A stretch of DNA of 38,979 bases from Stenotrophomonas maltophilia (GTDB lineage: Bacteria > Pseudomonadota > Gammaproteobacteria > Xanthomonadales > Xanthomonadaceae), in NCBI RefSeq assembly GCF_003970865.1, contig NZ_RXLZ01000047.1:1-38979 (forward strand), written 5' to 3'. A program made the translations under genes and the position numbers. Below the pieces are notes generated by a model. The model saw nothing but the letters and a program-made list of their open reading frames with translations. It searched no databases and was not told the origin of the DNA. Shown piece after piece: positions 15,219 to 24,350 of this stretch (within the stretch, counting starts at the first letter, position 1; every line of letters starts with the position of its first letter).

Positions 15219-15632
15219 TCAAGGGCCCCGAACTTCCCAGATCATGTCCACGCAGTTCCAGACTGGCGCGGTAGCGGCCACTCCGATCGTCAGGAACAGC
15301 GCTCTCACGCAGTTCTCCTTCGAGGTGTAGTCACGCGCACTTTCTGCCAGCCGCTTCGAATTCCTGGCCAGCAATACCCATCGCCAGCGTTTTTCAAGCG
15401 TTCTGTAGACGACGTACTGATGAGCAATACCCTCAACGTCCGCGCCATCCACCAGGACCTCCTGCGTCTCCTTTTCGGGCACGCTCTTTTCCTGCGGGAT
15501 GTCCGGCCCCCATGGCCCGTGCCAGGGCTGCCCCGCCTGTGCCGCACGCGGCGGCCTGATCCGTTCAACGGGGGCATCCACGTGGGCCTCATCAAGCGCA
15601 AGCGGCACTGCATTCATCACTGTCATCGACAT
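15219..15632 (-). CDS. DUF1508 (YegP-like) protein inside the fimbrial operon
   Basis: A 137-residue protein. Its N-terminal 65 residues are Pro- and charge-rich and probably disordered. The C-terminal part (about 71-118; WRWVLLARNSKRLAESARDY then TSKE) matches the short DUF1508 / YegP fold, whose role is unknown. It has no signal peptide, so it should stay in the cytoplasm, odd for a gene placed between usher and adhesin. The ATG at 15632 follows GGAGG and overlaps the usher stop by 10 bases, so it is translationally coupled to it. A regulatory role is possible but unproven. Confidence 0.7.
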   Translation of the reverse strand: MSMTVMNAVPLALDEAHVDAPVERIRPPRAAQAGQPWHGPWGPDIPQEKSVPEKETQEVLVDGADVEGIAHQYVVYRTLEKRWRWVLLARNSKRLAESARDYTSKENCVRALFLTIGVAATAPVWNCVDMIWEVRGP

Positions 15633-18220
15633 ACTGCCTCCATCGAAATGAAACCGGTCAAGGACGCGTCCGCACCTGCGGGCACCTGGTAGTCGACCCA
15701 GCACTGCTGGTCGGCACCTGCGCCCCACTCCACGCGCAGCCGCCCCTGGCGCTGCTCGCTCCGCACGTACAGCCGGCTACCCTGACTGACCATGCCCACC
15801 GGCTGCCCCTGCTCGTCCTTGACCTGCGCACCAAACGGCAGCGCCTCGTGATCGCGATCCCGCACCTGGATCAGCAAGGCATTGCCCCGCCGGGTATCGA
15901 AACGGACATAGCCAATGGCACCGGCGAACGGCGCGATCGACTGGCTGCTGCTCTCCAGCTCCACGTCGTGAGCCATTCCCTGCGGGTCCAGCGTCACGGT
16001 GTTGAGCCGGTAGGGGGACAAATACGGCACCACGGCATAGCCACGGCCATCGATGCGCAGTCCTGCCGCATTGCCCACGCGTGCATTGCGCGCACCGAGC
16101 GCCTCCACCACGGCCATGGTGTCGCCACGCTGTGGCGTGAACGTCAGCCCGCCAGGATGGACCACCACGCTGCCGTTCGCACCAACCGACGCCTGCCGAT
16201 AGTCACGCGAATGCCCGTAATTGGCACTCAACGCCGTGTAGCGGCTACGGTAGGTGGCATTGGCAGTCGCGGCCGTCCCGCTCTGCCGGGAATCGGACAC
16301 CGCCACGCCGTAGTTGAAGTTGCTGTCGGCCCCGGCCGAACCGGTGATACCAATGCGGCTGCTGTCATAGCCTCCAGGATCGCGTGCACCAAGATCTGCA
16401 CTGAACGACAGCGGGTGAGCGCTCCGCCCCAGCGGCACACTCATCGAGAACAGGAACTGGGTTTCCGAGCGACCGAACGTACCCTCCTCGGTGCGCAGAG
16501 CGGAGAAGCCGTAGCTCACCGCGCGCCAGGCATTGTTGTAGCCAACCTGGTACTGCTTCGCCGTCCCTTCCCGGTCATAGAAATCGCGTACTGAACCGGT
16601 CACGTACAGCGCACCCCAACGCCTGCCCAGCGGTTGGTTGAGGGTCAGCTGGAACTGGCTGCGCTGGCGTCCGCGCGCCGTCGGGTCGGCGCCTCTTTCT
16701 TCGGCATCGCGTGCATACACGGCATCCTGAAGGCTGTAGAAGCCCTCGGTGGAGTACCGGTAGGCCGCCAGGGTCAGATTGGTCCCGGTCTCGCCAATCA
16801 TGTTGCTGTAGCTCAAGCGGACACTGGCACCGGTCCGGTCGCCGAAGCGATCGAAGGCAGTGCGCGCGTGGGTGACATCGGCGGCGAAGGCACCCACCGG
16901 CGTGGACAGGCCGACGCCGTACAGCATCGACAGGTAGCCCTCGCTCAACGCGCTGCCACCGTAGAGGGTCAGCCGATTGCCGATGCCACGCTGGTACGTG
17001 CCCAGCAGCAGCCATGGCTCGTCGTTGAGCAGCTTGTTGCGCACCTGGCCGGCGGTCAACGAGTAGCGCGATACGCCCTCGCGCAGCATCTGCGGCACCG
17101 AGCCGAAGGGCACCTTGAATTCACGCCGCCGGCCATCGGCCTCGATCACGCTGACCTCCAGATCACCGCCGTAGCCGGTTGGGTACAGGTCGTCGATGAC
17201 GAAGCTGCCGGGCGAGACCGTGGAGGAATAGATCAACTGCTGGTTCTGGCGGACTTCGACCCGCGCACTGGTCTCGGCGATGCCCCGGATGACCGGGGCG
17301 TAGCCCCGCAGTGAATCCGGCAGCATCCGGTCATCACTGGCAAGGCTCGCACCCCGGTAGCCGATCGAGTCGAACAGCTGGCCGTTGGTATAGGCCTCGC
17401 CCAGCGTCAACAGGCCGCGAACCTTCGGTATGCCGCGTTGGGCATAGGTGGCAATGCCCTGCCAGTGACGACCGTCGTTCTCGTTCCAGGTCAGGTTGGA
17501 ATCATGGCGGAACTGCCAACCGCCAAGATTGAGGCCCATGTTGAGGCCGAGATAGGCGCTGCGGTCGCGTTGGCCACTTGCCACCCGGCTGTCATTCTCC
17601 ATCGCATTGAAGTTGTAGCTGACGAAGCCGGCATTGATGCCGCGGTCCCACAACGCCGGATTGACGTAGCCCCGGGCCTCGCGACGCAGGAACACCTGCG
17701 GAATGCTCAGGTCGTAGCGTAGATTGCCGCTGTCGTAGATACCGTAGGCGTTGGCCATGCGCTGCTGCACCGGCACGCAACTCGTCGCATCGGCAGGAAC
17801 TGAAGGGCTCTGCTGGACCAGCACTGCCTCGCTGTCCACGCCGACCTCCTCCAGCAACGAAATCGGTACGCAGGCATCGACCCGGCCCTGGGCATCGGCC
17901 TTGAACTGCAGGTCGCGGCGCCCCTTCCAGGCACCGTTGACATAGAGGTCCACGCGATAGGTGCCAGCCACCATCGGATTACCGTGGCTGAACGCTGCAA
18001 GATCGACCTGGGTGGCCTGTCCGGAAAGGAAGTCCGAATTGAATGTGGCCGACGTCGGCGCGGGTGCAGTTGCTGCACCGCTCTGCGCCACCAGTGCCTG
18101 CTCTCCAAGGTTGGCGGGGGCGGCAACGGCACAGGCCGAGCATGCACTGCCCACAGCTGCGAGTACGACAGGAGCCGCCAACACACGCTGGATCGAGCAG
18201 AACAGTACGTTCATCGCCAT
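15623..18220 (-). CDS. Fimbrial outer-membrane usher
   Basis: PapC/FimD-type usher of 865 residues that assembles and exports the pilus. The signal peptide is followed by an N-terminal chaperone-binding domain beginning FNSDFLSGQATQVDLAAF. A large beta-barrel with the plug region (about 250-330, near ARVEVRQNQQLIYSSTVSPG) follows, then C-terminal domains with the final Cys pair (CWVDYQ and MEAVCR). It is full length for the family. ATG at 18220 with AGGAG 7 bases before; the frame is open further upstream without support. It sits 22 bases after the chaperone gene. Confidence 0.93.
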   Translation of the reverse strand: MAMNVLFCSIQRVLAAPVVLAAVGSACSACAVAAPANLGEQALVAQSGAATAPAPTSATFNSDFLSGQATQVDLAAFSHGNPMVAGTYRVDLYVNGAWKGRRDLQFKADAQGRVDACVPISLLEEVGVDSEAVLVQQSPSVPADATSCVPVQQRMANAYGIYDSGNLRYDLSIPQVFLRREARGYVNPALWDRGINAGFVSYNFNAMENDSRVASGQRDRSAYLGLNMGLNLGGWQFRHDSNLTWNENDGRHWQGIATYAQRGIPKVRGLLTLGEAYTNGQLFDSIGYRGASLASDDRMLPDSLRGYAPVIRGIAETSARVEVRQNQQLIYSSTVSPGSFVIDDLYPTGYGGDLEVSVIEADGRRREFKVPFGSVPQMLREGVSRYSLTAGQVRNKLLNDEPWLLLGTYQRGIGNRLTLYGGSALSEGYLSMLYGVGLSTPVGAFAADVTHARTAFDRFGDRTGASVRLSYSNMIGETGTNLTLAAYRYSTEGFYSLQDAVYARDAEERGADPTARGRQRSQFQLTLNQPLGRRWGALYVTGSVRDFYDREGTAKQYQVGYNNAWRAVSYGFSALRTEEGTFGRSETQFLFSMSVPLGRSAHPLSFSADLGARDPGGYDSSRIGITGSAGADSNFNYGVAVSDSRQSGTAATANATYRSRYTALSANYGHSRDYRQASVGANGSVVVHPGGLTFTPQRGDTMAVVEALGARNARVGNAAGLRIDGRGYAVVPYLSPYRLNTVTLDPQGMAHDVELESSSQSIAPFAGAIGYVRFDTRRGNALLIQVRDRDHEALPFGAQVKDEQGQPVGMVSQGSRLYVRSEQRQGRLRVEWGAGADQQCWVDYQVPAGADASLTGFISMEAVCR

Positions 18221-18242
18221 GATCAGGCTCCTGTCAAAGGGC

Positions 18243-18968
18243 TCACGGCCCGGTTTCCAGACGGACCTTGTGCTCCACCCGTCCGCCGTAGTCATTGATG
18301 GTGATGAAGCGCAGCTGGCCGGTCCCCGAGGGCATATCGAAGTCCAGGCTTTGCAGGGGCGCCACCATCGTGCCCTGATCATTGATGGTCTTTTCGATAC
18401 CCGCGGTCGTGCCGTGCACCTCCGCCAGCGTCACGTGGAAAGGGCTGGGATTCTCAACCCGCAGGCGGGTCCCGCTGCCGGTCCAGCGCAGGATCCCGGG
18501 CGCATCATTGGCACTGCCCTTCAACCCTTGCGGGCGGTAGAAAAACTTCAGTCGCGAGCGGAACGCAACCTGCAGGTAGTTCTGTTCGCCTCCGTCGGCA
18601 CTGGAGGGAGACGGCGGAACATCCAGCACGTTGAGCCAGAACAGCGACTCACGATCATCCGGCAACGGTGCGCCGGAGAAGATCACGCGCAGGGCCTGGC
18701 TGCGGCCGGGCTCCACGCGTGCGATCGGTGGCGTCAGCACGAAGGGGGCATCACTGGCCTCGGGAGGCTTGCTCGCATCCCCTCGGTCAATCCACGCCTG
18801 GACCAGCGCGGGAGACTCACCTACGTTCTGGACCTGCACGGTCACTTCACGCTGTTGCGCCGGGTAGATCACGCGCGTGCCATTGACCACCACGCCGGCC
18901 ACGGCGTCGTGGCAAAGCGGCAGCATCGACGCGGCCAGAAGCAGCGTCCGGGGAAAGAGAGCTTTCAT
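18243..18968 (-). CDS. Periplasmic fimbrial chaperone
   Basis: PapD-type chaperone of 241 residues that folds pilins by donor-strand complementation. A signal peptide (about 1-24, MKALFPRTLLLAASMLP) is followed by the first Ig-like domain (GVVVNGTRVIYPAQQREVTV) with the family motif SLFWLNVLDVPP. The RLKFFYRP segment leads to the second domain. Pilin, chaperone, usher and adhesin follow one another on the minus strand with short gaps, a complete operon. ATG at 18968 chosen because the signal peptide starts there. Confidence 0.93.
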   Translation of the reverse strand: MKALFPRTLLLAASMLPLCHDAVAGVVVNGTRVIYPAQQREVTVQVQNVGESPALVQAWIDRGDASKPPEASDAPFVLTPPIARVEPGRSQALRVIFSGAPLPDDRESLFWLNVLDVPPSPSSADGGEQNYLQVAFRSRLKFFYRPQGLKGSANDAPGILRWTGSGTRLRVENPSPFHVTLAEVHGTTAGIEKTINDQGTMVAPLQSLDFDMPSGTGQLRFITINDYGGRVEHKVRLETGP

Positions 18969-19054
18969 CGGAAGTACTACGCTCGAATAGGCGTGGCCCA
19001 GGGCCGCAGAGCACTGGCCGGCGCGCACGCCGGCCAGTCCGGATACAGCGACGG

Positions 19055-19594
19055 TCAGTTGTAGACGATCGTGTACTTGACGCTGGTGTTCACGTCGCCT
19101 GCGGTCGCAGCATCGGTCGCGTAGTACTCGGCGTAGTAGCCCAGATTGGCACTGCCGTCGCTGCCGACGTCAGCCCACTGCGAGTTTTCCTGTGCCTGGC
19201 CCGAACCGGCTGCCTTGATCGGCAGGAACTGCGAGTTGGAACCCAGCAGCTGTACCTGGACGTTGGTTGCAGCATTGGCACCACCGCCGATGTTCAGACG
19301 ACCGCTACTGAAGTCGACAGTCGTACCCGGCTCGAAATAGGTCGCCACCTTGCCCGGTGCGCACTGGGTCAGGTTGATCGAGAACGGGGTGCGGCCTGCC
19401 ACAGCGCCCGTGGCATCCAGATTGGACTTGGAAACGGTCGGGAGCTTGACTTCGAAGTCCTTGCCGCCGGTGGTGGCGATGGTGCAGGTCTTGTCAGTGA
19501 CCTTGCCGGTGAAGGTGATGGTGCCGTCGGCGGCATTGGCGGCCATCGGTGCGGCGGCCAGCATCAGGACAGCAAAAAGCGTGGTCTTGTTCAT
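19055..19594 (-). CDS. Major fimbrial subunit, SMF-1-like
   Basis: Type 1-like pilin of 179 residues. The signal peptide is about 1-21 (MNKTTLFAVLMLAAAPMAAN followed by A). The mature part opens ADGTITFTGKVTDKTCTI, with the Cys pair at about 37 and 78. The C-terminus ends in the alternating strand VKYTIVYN, read by the chaperone. First gene of the operon and preceded by a long AT-rich control region (19595-19800). The N-terminal wording fits the SMF-1 fimbrin of S. maltophilia, used for adhesion and biofilm. Confidence 0.9.
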   Translation of the reverse strand: MNKTTLFAVLMLAAAPMAANAADGTITFTGKVTDKTCTIATTGGKDFEVKLPTVSKSNLDATGAVAGRTPFSINLTQCAPGKVATYFEPGTTVDFSSGRLNIGGGANAATNVQVQLLGSNSQFLPIKAAGSGQAQENSQWADVGSDGSANLGYYAEYYATDAATAGDVNTSVKYTIVYN

Positions 19595-19729
19595 AACGTT
19601 TACCTAGCCCTACGTGAAATGGAGAAAAGTAGAGAAGGTGGCAAGGAACCTTTGCCGGGCTGTCAGCTTCATCCTTGCGCCTCCCCAGGAGCCGGAACGG
19701 GGCACGCCCTCAGTTCCGTGACGCAAGTC

Positions 19730-19800
19730 TAACTTTCTAGGCGCTGCATTGCACCATATGAATCATTTTTGATTCTCTGGTTAAGCAAGCATTCCGCTTC
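19730..19800 (-). promoter_or_regulatory. Control region of the fimbrial operon
   Basis: The perfect palindrome GAATCA-TTTT-TGATTC lies at 19760-19775, next to ATATGAATCA (19756-19765), which also occurs at 10495. The 21 bases at 19730-19750 are 19/21 identical to 26309-26329 and lie between the palindrome and the gene, where a core promoter is expected. The stretch to 19941 otherwise holds no gene. Confidence 0.55.
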
Positions 19801-19856
19801 GTGAATTCGTGTGCGATGCATCGACCACCACCGTTTCCATCAACCAAGGGAAACGA

Positions 19857-19893
19857 AAAACGCGCAGAGGCCCGAACACCTTCTGCGCGTTTT
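19857..19893 (-). terminator. Strong intrinsic terminator of the LOG gene
   Basis: A perfect 12-bp stem (AAAACGCGCAGA with TCTGCGCGTTTT) with a 13-nt loop and T-tracts on both strands. It sits 49 bases after the LOG-family stop and also insulates the fimbrial promoter, so it can work in either direction. Confidence 0.85.
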
Positions 19894-19941
19894 CGAACCG
19901 CATGCCGTTCTGCTGCCCAGCCCCTGGCGACGGCTTCTACC

Positions 19942-20535
19942 TCAGCGAAGGGTTGCCCGTCGCCGTTCATCAAGCCACTTCGACGACTGCAACGGCGCGT
20001 AACCACGCATCCAATCCAGCATCTCGTCGATCCCGCTGCCGTGCCACAGATCAGCACGATGGTCCTGATGCAGGAAGCGCTCCTCCACCATCCGATCAAT
20101 CATTCCAATCAGCGGCGCATAGAATCCATCCACGTCCAGGAATGCGCAGGGCTTGTCACCGATGCCCAGCTGCCGCCAGGTCAGCATCTCGAAGATTTCC
20201 TCGATCGTGCCAAAGCCACCGGGCAGCGCGACGAACCCATCGGCCAGTTCAAACATGCGCGCTTTGCGCAGGTGCATCGAATCCACCACTTCCAGTTGGC
20301 TCAGCCCGGGATGCGCGACTTCCCACTCGACCAACTGGCGTGGAATCACACCAATGACCTCGCCTCCAGCTGAAAGCGCTGCGTTGGCGACGATTCCCAT
20401 CAAGCCGACATTGCCCCTGCCATACACCAGCCGCAGCCCGTCGTGTGCGAGGCGCTCTCCCAGCCTGGCAGCCTGTTCGGCATACAGCGCGCTGCTGCCG
20501 GCATTGGCGCCGCAGTAGACACAGATGGACTTCAT
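19942..20535 (-). CDS. LOG-family protein (TIGR00730 type)
   Basis: Rossmann-fold protein of 197 residues in the LOG / lysine-decarboxylase-like family. Members cleave cytokinin nucleoside monophosphates or related nucleotides into base and ribose 5-phosphate. It has the N-terminal VYCGANAG nucleotide loop, GRGNVGLMG, HLRKARMFELAD, and the signature LPGGFGTIEEIFE with the catalytic Glu. Full length. The ATG overlaps the stop of the upstream Arc-type gene by 4 bases (ATGA). Physiological substrate in this organism unknown. Confidence 0.9.
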   Translation of the reverse strand: MKSICVYCGANAGSSALYAEQAARLGERLAHDGLRLVYGRGNVGLMGIVANAALSAGGEVIGVIPRQLVEWEVAHPGLSQLEVVDSMHLRKARMFELADGFVALPGGFGTIEEIFEMLTWRQLGIGDKPCAFLDVDGFYAPLIGMIDRMVEERFLHQDHRADLWHGSGIDEMLDWMRGYAPLQSSKWLDERRRATLR

Positions 20536-20837
20536 CCTTGTTCCTCGGTTCGTGGATTGAAAGGCTGCACGCTGACCGTGATCGAACGGAACTCGATACC
20601 GCTCTCGCGCTGGATTCGACGCATGGACTCCAGCAATTCATCCATGCACAAGGCGTCCCCGGATTCGATCCGCAGGACAAGCAGGTGCTTCGCGGTGCCT
20701 GCGCCCTGAAAGCTGGCCTCCAGCCTCTCCACGATTTCCGCAGTCATGCTGCGCCGGTTACCGGCCGCGGCGCTGCGCAGCTTTGAGCGAAGCTGCGCCG
20801 GCATCTTGAAATTGACCTGCTCGATCTTTCCATTCAC
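20532..20837 (-). CDS. Arc-family ribbon-helix-helix regulator
   Basis: Small DNA-binding protein of about 101 residues. The Arc-type ribbon-helix-helix is at about 6-44 (QVNFKMPAQLRSKLRSAA, then RRSMTAEIVERLEASF). A C-terminal extension of about 55 residues has no recognised domain. The start is uncertain: GTG at 20837 has AGGTG upstream, and an ATG at 20870 in the same frame is the alternative. It is translationally coupled to the LOG gene and probably autoregulates the pair. The AT-rich element at 21034-21073 lies upstream. Confidence 0.8.
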   Translation of the reverse strand: MNGKIEQVNFKMPAQLRSKLRSAAAGNRRSMTAEIVERLEASFQGAGTAKHLLVLRIESGDALCMDELLESMRRIQRESGIEFRSITVSVQPFNPRTEEQG

Positions 20838-21381
20838 GGCGTTGCACCTGTCAGTCCACTTCGGAGTCATCCACGGCCGTCGGACGCCACCGGCAGCTCC
20901 CTGACGCATGGGAGCGCACGGCCACTTGGGCAGCCAGGTGCATTGCGCGTGCCGCCAGCCACTGAAAAAACATCCGGCTGATGCCGGAGCACATGCACTG
21001 GGAAAGGCCATCCATCCCAGGGCCGAAAGATTCTTTATGACTCTATTGAATCATATTGAATTCATCAGTTCGCCCTTGGAGCAGGAGTTCCCGTACACCT
21101 CCTCCATTCAGGGAAAAAGCCACTCAGACTCATGACCGAATAATGAATGCTTAATGAACCAAACAATTTCGCAATGTGTCCTTTGAAACATTTATGTTTC
21201 TGGAAGACCTCGGTTTTGTTATCACGACGTTGACTCAACGTGAAGCCAGTGAGGAGGCCTGCCGTAGCGCCCGCAATCCCGGCTGCCCCATCCCCTGCCT
21301 CGGGGATAGCGGCACCTGCCGGATTCCCCAGTGCCCAGTCACGGGCAGTTCTGCGTACGACCACACGCTTGGGAGATCACC
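20838..21381. promoter_or_regulatory. Divergent control region between Arc/LOG and TonB receptor
   Basis: No gene. Two AT-rich islands are present. The element at 21034-21057 is 21/24 identical to the complement of 24898-24921 before the stress-protein gene, and is followed by CATCAGTTCGC at 21063-21073, repeated at 24602-24612. The second island has GAATGCTTAATG (21145-21156) and ATGAACCA (21154-21161), shared with the TetR 3 / Qnr-like promoter. The TonB Shine-Dalgarno GGGAG lies at 21371-21375. Confidence 0.5.
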
Positions 21382-24300
21382 ATGAAACTACGCTCCACGC
21401 CTTTGGATCGCGCTGTCGGCATGGCCCTGCTGGCCTCGGCCACGGCGGCGTTGACCAGTACATCCGCCTTCGCCCAAGAGGCCAAATCTTCACCGACCAA
21501 CCTTGATCGCATTGAAGTCACCGGCTCGCGCATCCGCCAGGTGGACGTGGAGACCGCGCAGCCGGTGATGGCGATATCGCGGGTGGATATCGAACGCCAG
21601 GGATTCAGCTCGGTCGTTGACATCCTGCAGAACATCACGGCCGCCGGCAGTCCCGCACTGAGTCGCTCCAGCGTACTGAGCGCGGGTGAGGATGCCGGCG
21701 GCTCCTACATCAACCTGCGCAACCTCGGCCCCCAACGTACGCTTGTCCTGATCAACGGCAAACGGCTGGGCATCAGCACCAACGGCTACCAGGATATTTC
21801 GACGATCCCCGTGTCTGCCGTTGAACGCATTGAAGTCCTCAAGGACGGCGCTTCTGCGATCTATGGCTCGGATGCCATGGCCGGCGTGATCAACATCATC
21901 ACCCGGCACGACATGACCGGCGTGGTCGCCAATGCCTACTTCGGCCAGTACGGACAAGGCGACGGCGAGCGTAGCCGCTTCGACGTTGTCGCCGGTTGGC
22001 GCAACGATCGCATGTCGCTGACGCTGTCGGCCGAGCACTCCGAAGAGAAGGCGGTCTGGGCGAAGGATCGATGGTTCAGCCAGTACGCCAATACCGACCG
22101 TCATCCCCAGTATGGCTGGACCCAGGTCAGTCAGTGGGGACAGATCAACGGCCTCATCGGCGGCCCCGGGTGTACCAATTCAAGAACAGGCTGCAACTAC
22201 TCGCTCAACCGCGGTACGGACCCGACCAAGCCGGGGAACTATCACATCTCCGATCCGACGCCCTTCACCGGGGATGTATCCAACGCCAACGAGCAGATGC
22301 ATCTAAACTTTCCGATCAAGCGTAACTCGCTGTTCCTGGATGGGCGCTTCAACATCACCGACAACGTCCGTTTCAGCACGCAACTGGGCTACAGCAAGCG
22401 CGACTCGAAAACACAGGTCGCTGGGTATCCGCTGCAATCACCCGATGTCGGCGCCCTTTCCATCGACAGCTACTTCAACCCCTTCGGCCGGCAGCACGGA
22501 TACAGCAAGCCGACCGCCGTGGCCTGGAATCGCCGCACATGGGAAGTCCCCCGCGTTACGACCAGCGAGCTGAAGACCTATCGCGCGGTTGCCGCGTTCG
22601 ACGGCAGCTTCGAAATCGGCGAACGCTACTTCGACTGGGAGGTGGGTTACCAGTACAACAAGAACGAACTGCGCCAGACCGTCGTCGGCAACCTGCACAG
22701 GGAACGGGTGAGGAATGCGGTTGGCCCGTCGTACTACGACGCGAAAACCGGCAAGGTCGAATGCGGCCGACCGGGTGCTCCCATTGCCGGGTGCATGCCC
22801 TGGAACCCGCTCATTCCATATGGCACCAAGAACCCCTACGGCCTTACCGGCAACCAGGCACTGATCGACTACCTGATGCCGGCCGAGAACTCCTCCGGCA
22901 AGACCACCAGCAGCAACTTCTTCGCCAACATCAGTGGATCGATCGTGCGCCTGCCGGCGGGCGATCTCGGATTCGCCTTCGGCCTTGAACGCCGCAAGGA
23001 AAAGGGCGAATTCATTCCCGATGCACTTGCCCAGACGGGGGCGACCACCAATCTTGCTGCCGGCCCCACCGGCGGCAGCTATACGGTACGGGAGGCCTAT
23101 CTGGAGCTCAGTGTACCGATCCTGGCCAACCTCCCAGGCGCCCGGGAGCTGACCCTCAATGCGGCAACCCGGTTCTCCGACTACAACACCTTCGGAAACA
23201 CGTTGAACAGCAAGTTTGGTTTCAAGTGGAAACCCTTCGACCAGCTGCTGGTTCGCGGCACCTGGGCGAAAGGATTCCGTGCGCCAACCATCTCCAACCT
23301 CTATGGCGGCAGCATGCAGTCGTTTGTGCGGGGCTTCCAGGACCCGTGCGACACCGTCTATGGCGCATCGGCAACGAGCCCGCAGGTGCGCGCCCGCTGT
23401 GCACGCGATATCGCCAATGCAGATACCTATCGCCAGCTCCGGCAAGGCAATGTTCCCATCACCAGCAGCAGTGACCAGTCACCCGTTCCATTCGTCAACG
23501 GCGCCAATCCCGACCTGACCCCGGAGACCTCGACCAGCAAGACCCTTGGCCTGGTCTGGAGCCCCAGCTTCGTCAGCAATTTCAACGTCTCGCTGGATTG
23601 GTGGAAAATCCGCATCAACAACACCATCGTGGCCGATCATCCCAATCAGATGCTGAAGGACTGCTACGAAGATGGCGTCGAGGCCCGATGCAGGGCGTTC
23701 ACCCGCGACCCGGTCCTGGGCATCGTCAACAAGCTGAACTTCGGCAGTCGCAACGCGGGTTTCATGGAAACCGAGGGCTACGACCTGGATCTGAGCTACC
23801 ACGTCGATACCCTGTATGGCCGGCTCAGTTCGAAGTGGGCTACGACCTACGTCAGCAAGGACATCTACCGCACCACGAACAACAGCTCAGTGGTACCCAC
23901 TCCGTCGAACGGCATCGGCGGCAGTTTCCGCACGCGCTCGAACCTGACCCTGGGCTGGGACTTCGGAGATTTCGGCGTCAGCTGGACGGCGCGCTACTAC
24001 TCCGGCACTCGGGAGCAATGCCTCAGTGCACGGCTGCACCCGGACGAGTGCTCCGACCCTCGTGTCCGGGCCCCCTGGTACCAGGGAACGCGTGACTACA
24101 ACAAGCGCGGCTCAGTGACCTTCCACGATGTGCAGTTCCGCTACAACCTGCCGTGGGAAGCGACCATTGCGGTGGGTGCAAACAACGTGTTCGAACGCTA
24201 CGGGCCGATCATGTACACCGCTCCCAGCTCGCAGTACTCCTACTACGGCGGCTATGACATCGGTCGCTTCGTCTACATGAAGTATCAGCAGCGCTTCTGA
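21382..24300 (+). CDS. TonB-dependent receptor, large, complete
   Basis: Outer-membrane TonB-dependent receptor of 972 residues. The signal peptide is about 1-32 (ending STSAFAQ). The TonB-box region LDRIEVTGSRIRQ follows. The plug (about 60-180) has INLRNLGPQRTLVLINGKR and a DGASAIYGSDAMAGVINIIT motif, then a long barrel ends KYQQRF with the terminal Phe. The plug wording is that of the large Xanthomonadaceae group often linked to peptide or carbohydrate uptake; the ligand is not readable. ATG at 21382 has GGGAG; an upstream in-frame ATG at 21331 would spoil the signal peptide. A stem-loop follows. Confidence 0.93.
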   Translation: MKLRSTPLDRAVGMALLASATAALTSTSAFAQEAKSSPTNLDRIEVTGSRIRQVDVETAQPVMAISRVDIERQGFSSVVDILQNITAAGSPALSRSSVLSAGEDAGGSYINLRNLGPQRTLVLINGKRLGISTNGYQDISTIPVSAVERIEVLKDGASAIYGSDAMAGVINIITRHDMTGVVANAYFGQYGQGDGERSRFDVVAGWRNDRMSLTLSAEHSEEKAVWAKDRWFSQYANTDRHPQYGWTQVSQWGQINGLIGGPGCTNSRTGCNYSLNRGTDPTKPGNYHISDPTPFTGDVSNANEQMHLNFPIKRNSLFLDGRFNITDNVRFSTQLGYSKRDSKTQVAGYPLQSPDVGALSIDSYFNPFGRQHGYSKPTAVAWNRRTWEVPRVTTSELKTYRAVAAFDGSFEIGERYFDWEVGYQYNKNELRQTVVGNLHRERVRNAVGPSYYDAKTGKVECGRPGAPIAGCMPWNPLIPYGTKNPYGLTGNQALIDYLMPAENSSGKTTSSNFFANISGSIVRLPAGDLGFAFGLERRKEKGEFIPDALAQTGATTNLAAGPTGGSYTVREAYLELSVPILANLPGARELTLNAATRFSDYNTFGNTLNSKFGFKWKPFDQLLVRGTWAKGFRAPTISNLYGGSMQSFVRGFQDPCDTVYGASATSPQVRARCARDIANADTYRQLRQGNVPITSSSDQSPVPFVNGANPDLTPETSTSKTLGLVWSPSFVSNFNVSLDWWKIRINNTIVADHPNQMLKDCYEDGVEARCRAFTRDPVLGIVNKLNFGSRNAGFMETEGYDLDLSYHVDTLYGRLSSKWATTYVSKDIYRTTNNSSVVPTPSNGIGGSFRTRSNLTLGWDFGDFGVSWTARYYSGTREQCLSARLHPDECSDPRVRAPWYQGTRDYNKRGSVTFHDVQFRYNLPWEATIAVGANNVFERYGPIMYTAPSSQYSYYGGYDIGRFVYMKYQQRF

Positions 24301-24321
24301 CCGCCGGTACTGGCATTCAAC

Positions 24322-24350
24322 GCCGGCGGGCCTGCGAAGGGCCTGCCGGC
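24322..24350 (+). terminator. Stem-loop after TonB receptor
   Basis: An 11-bp stem (GCCGGCGGGCC with GGCCTGCCGGC, one G-T pair) and a 7-nt loop lie 21 bases after the stop. No T-run follows, so its termination strength is uncertain. Confidence 0.55.
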
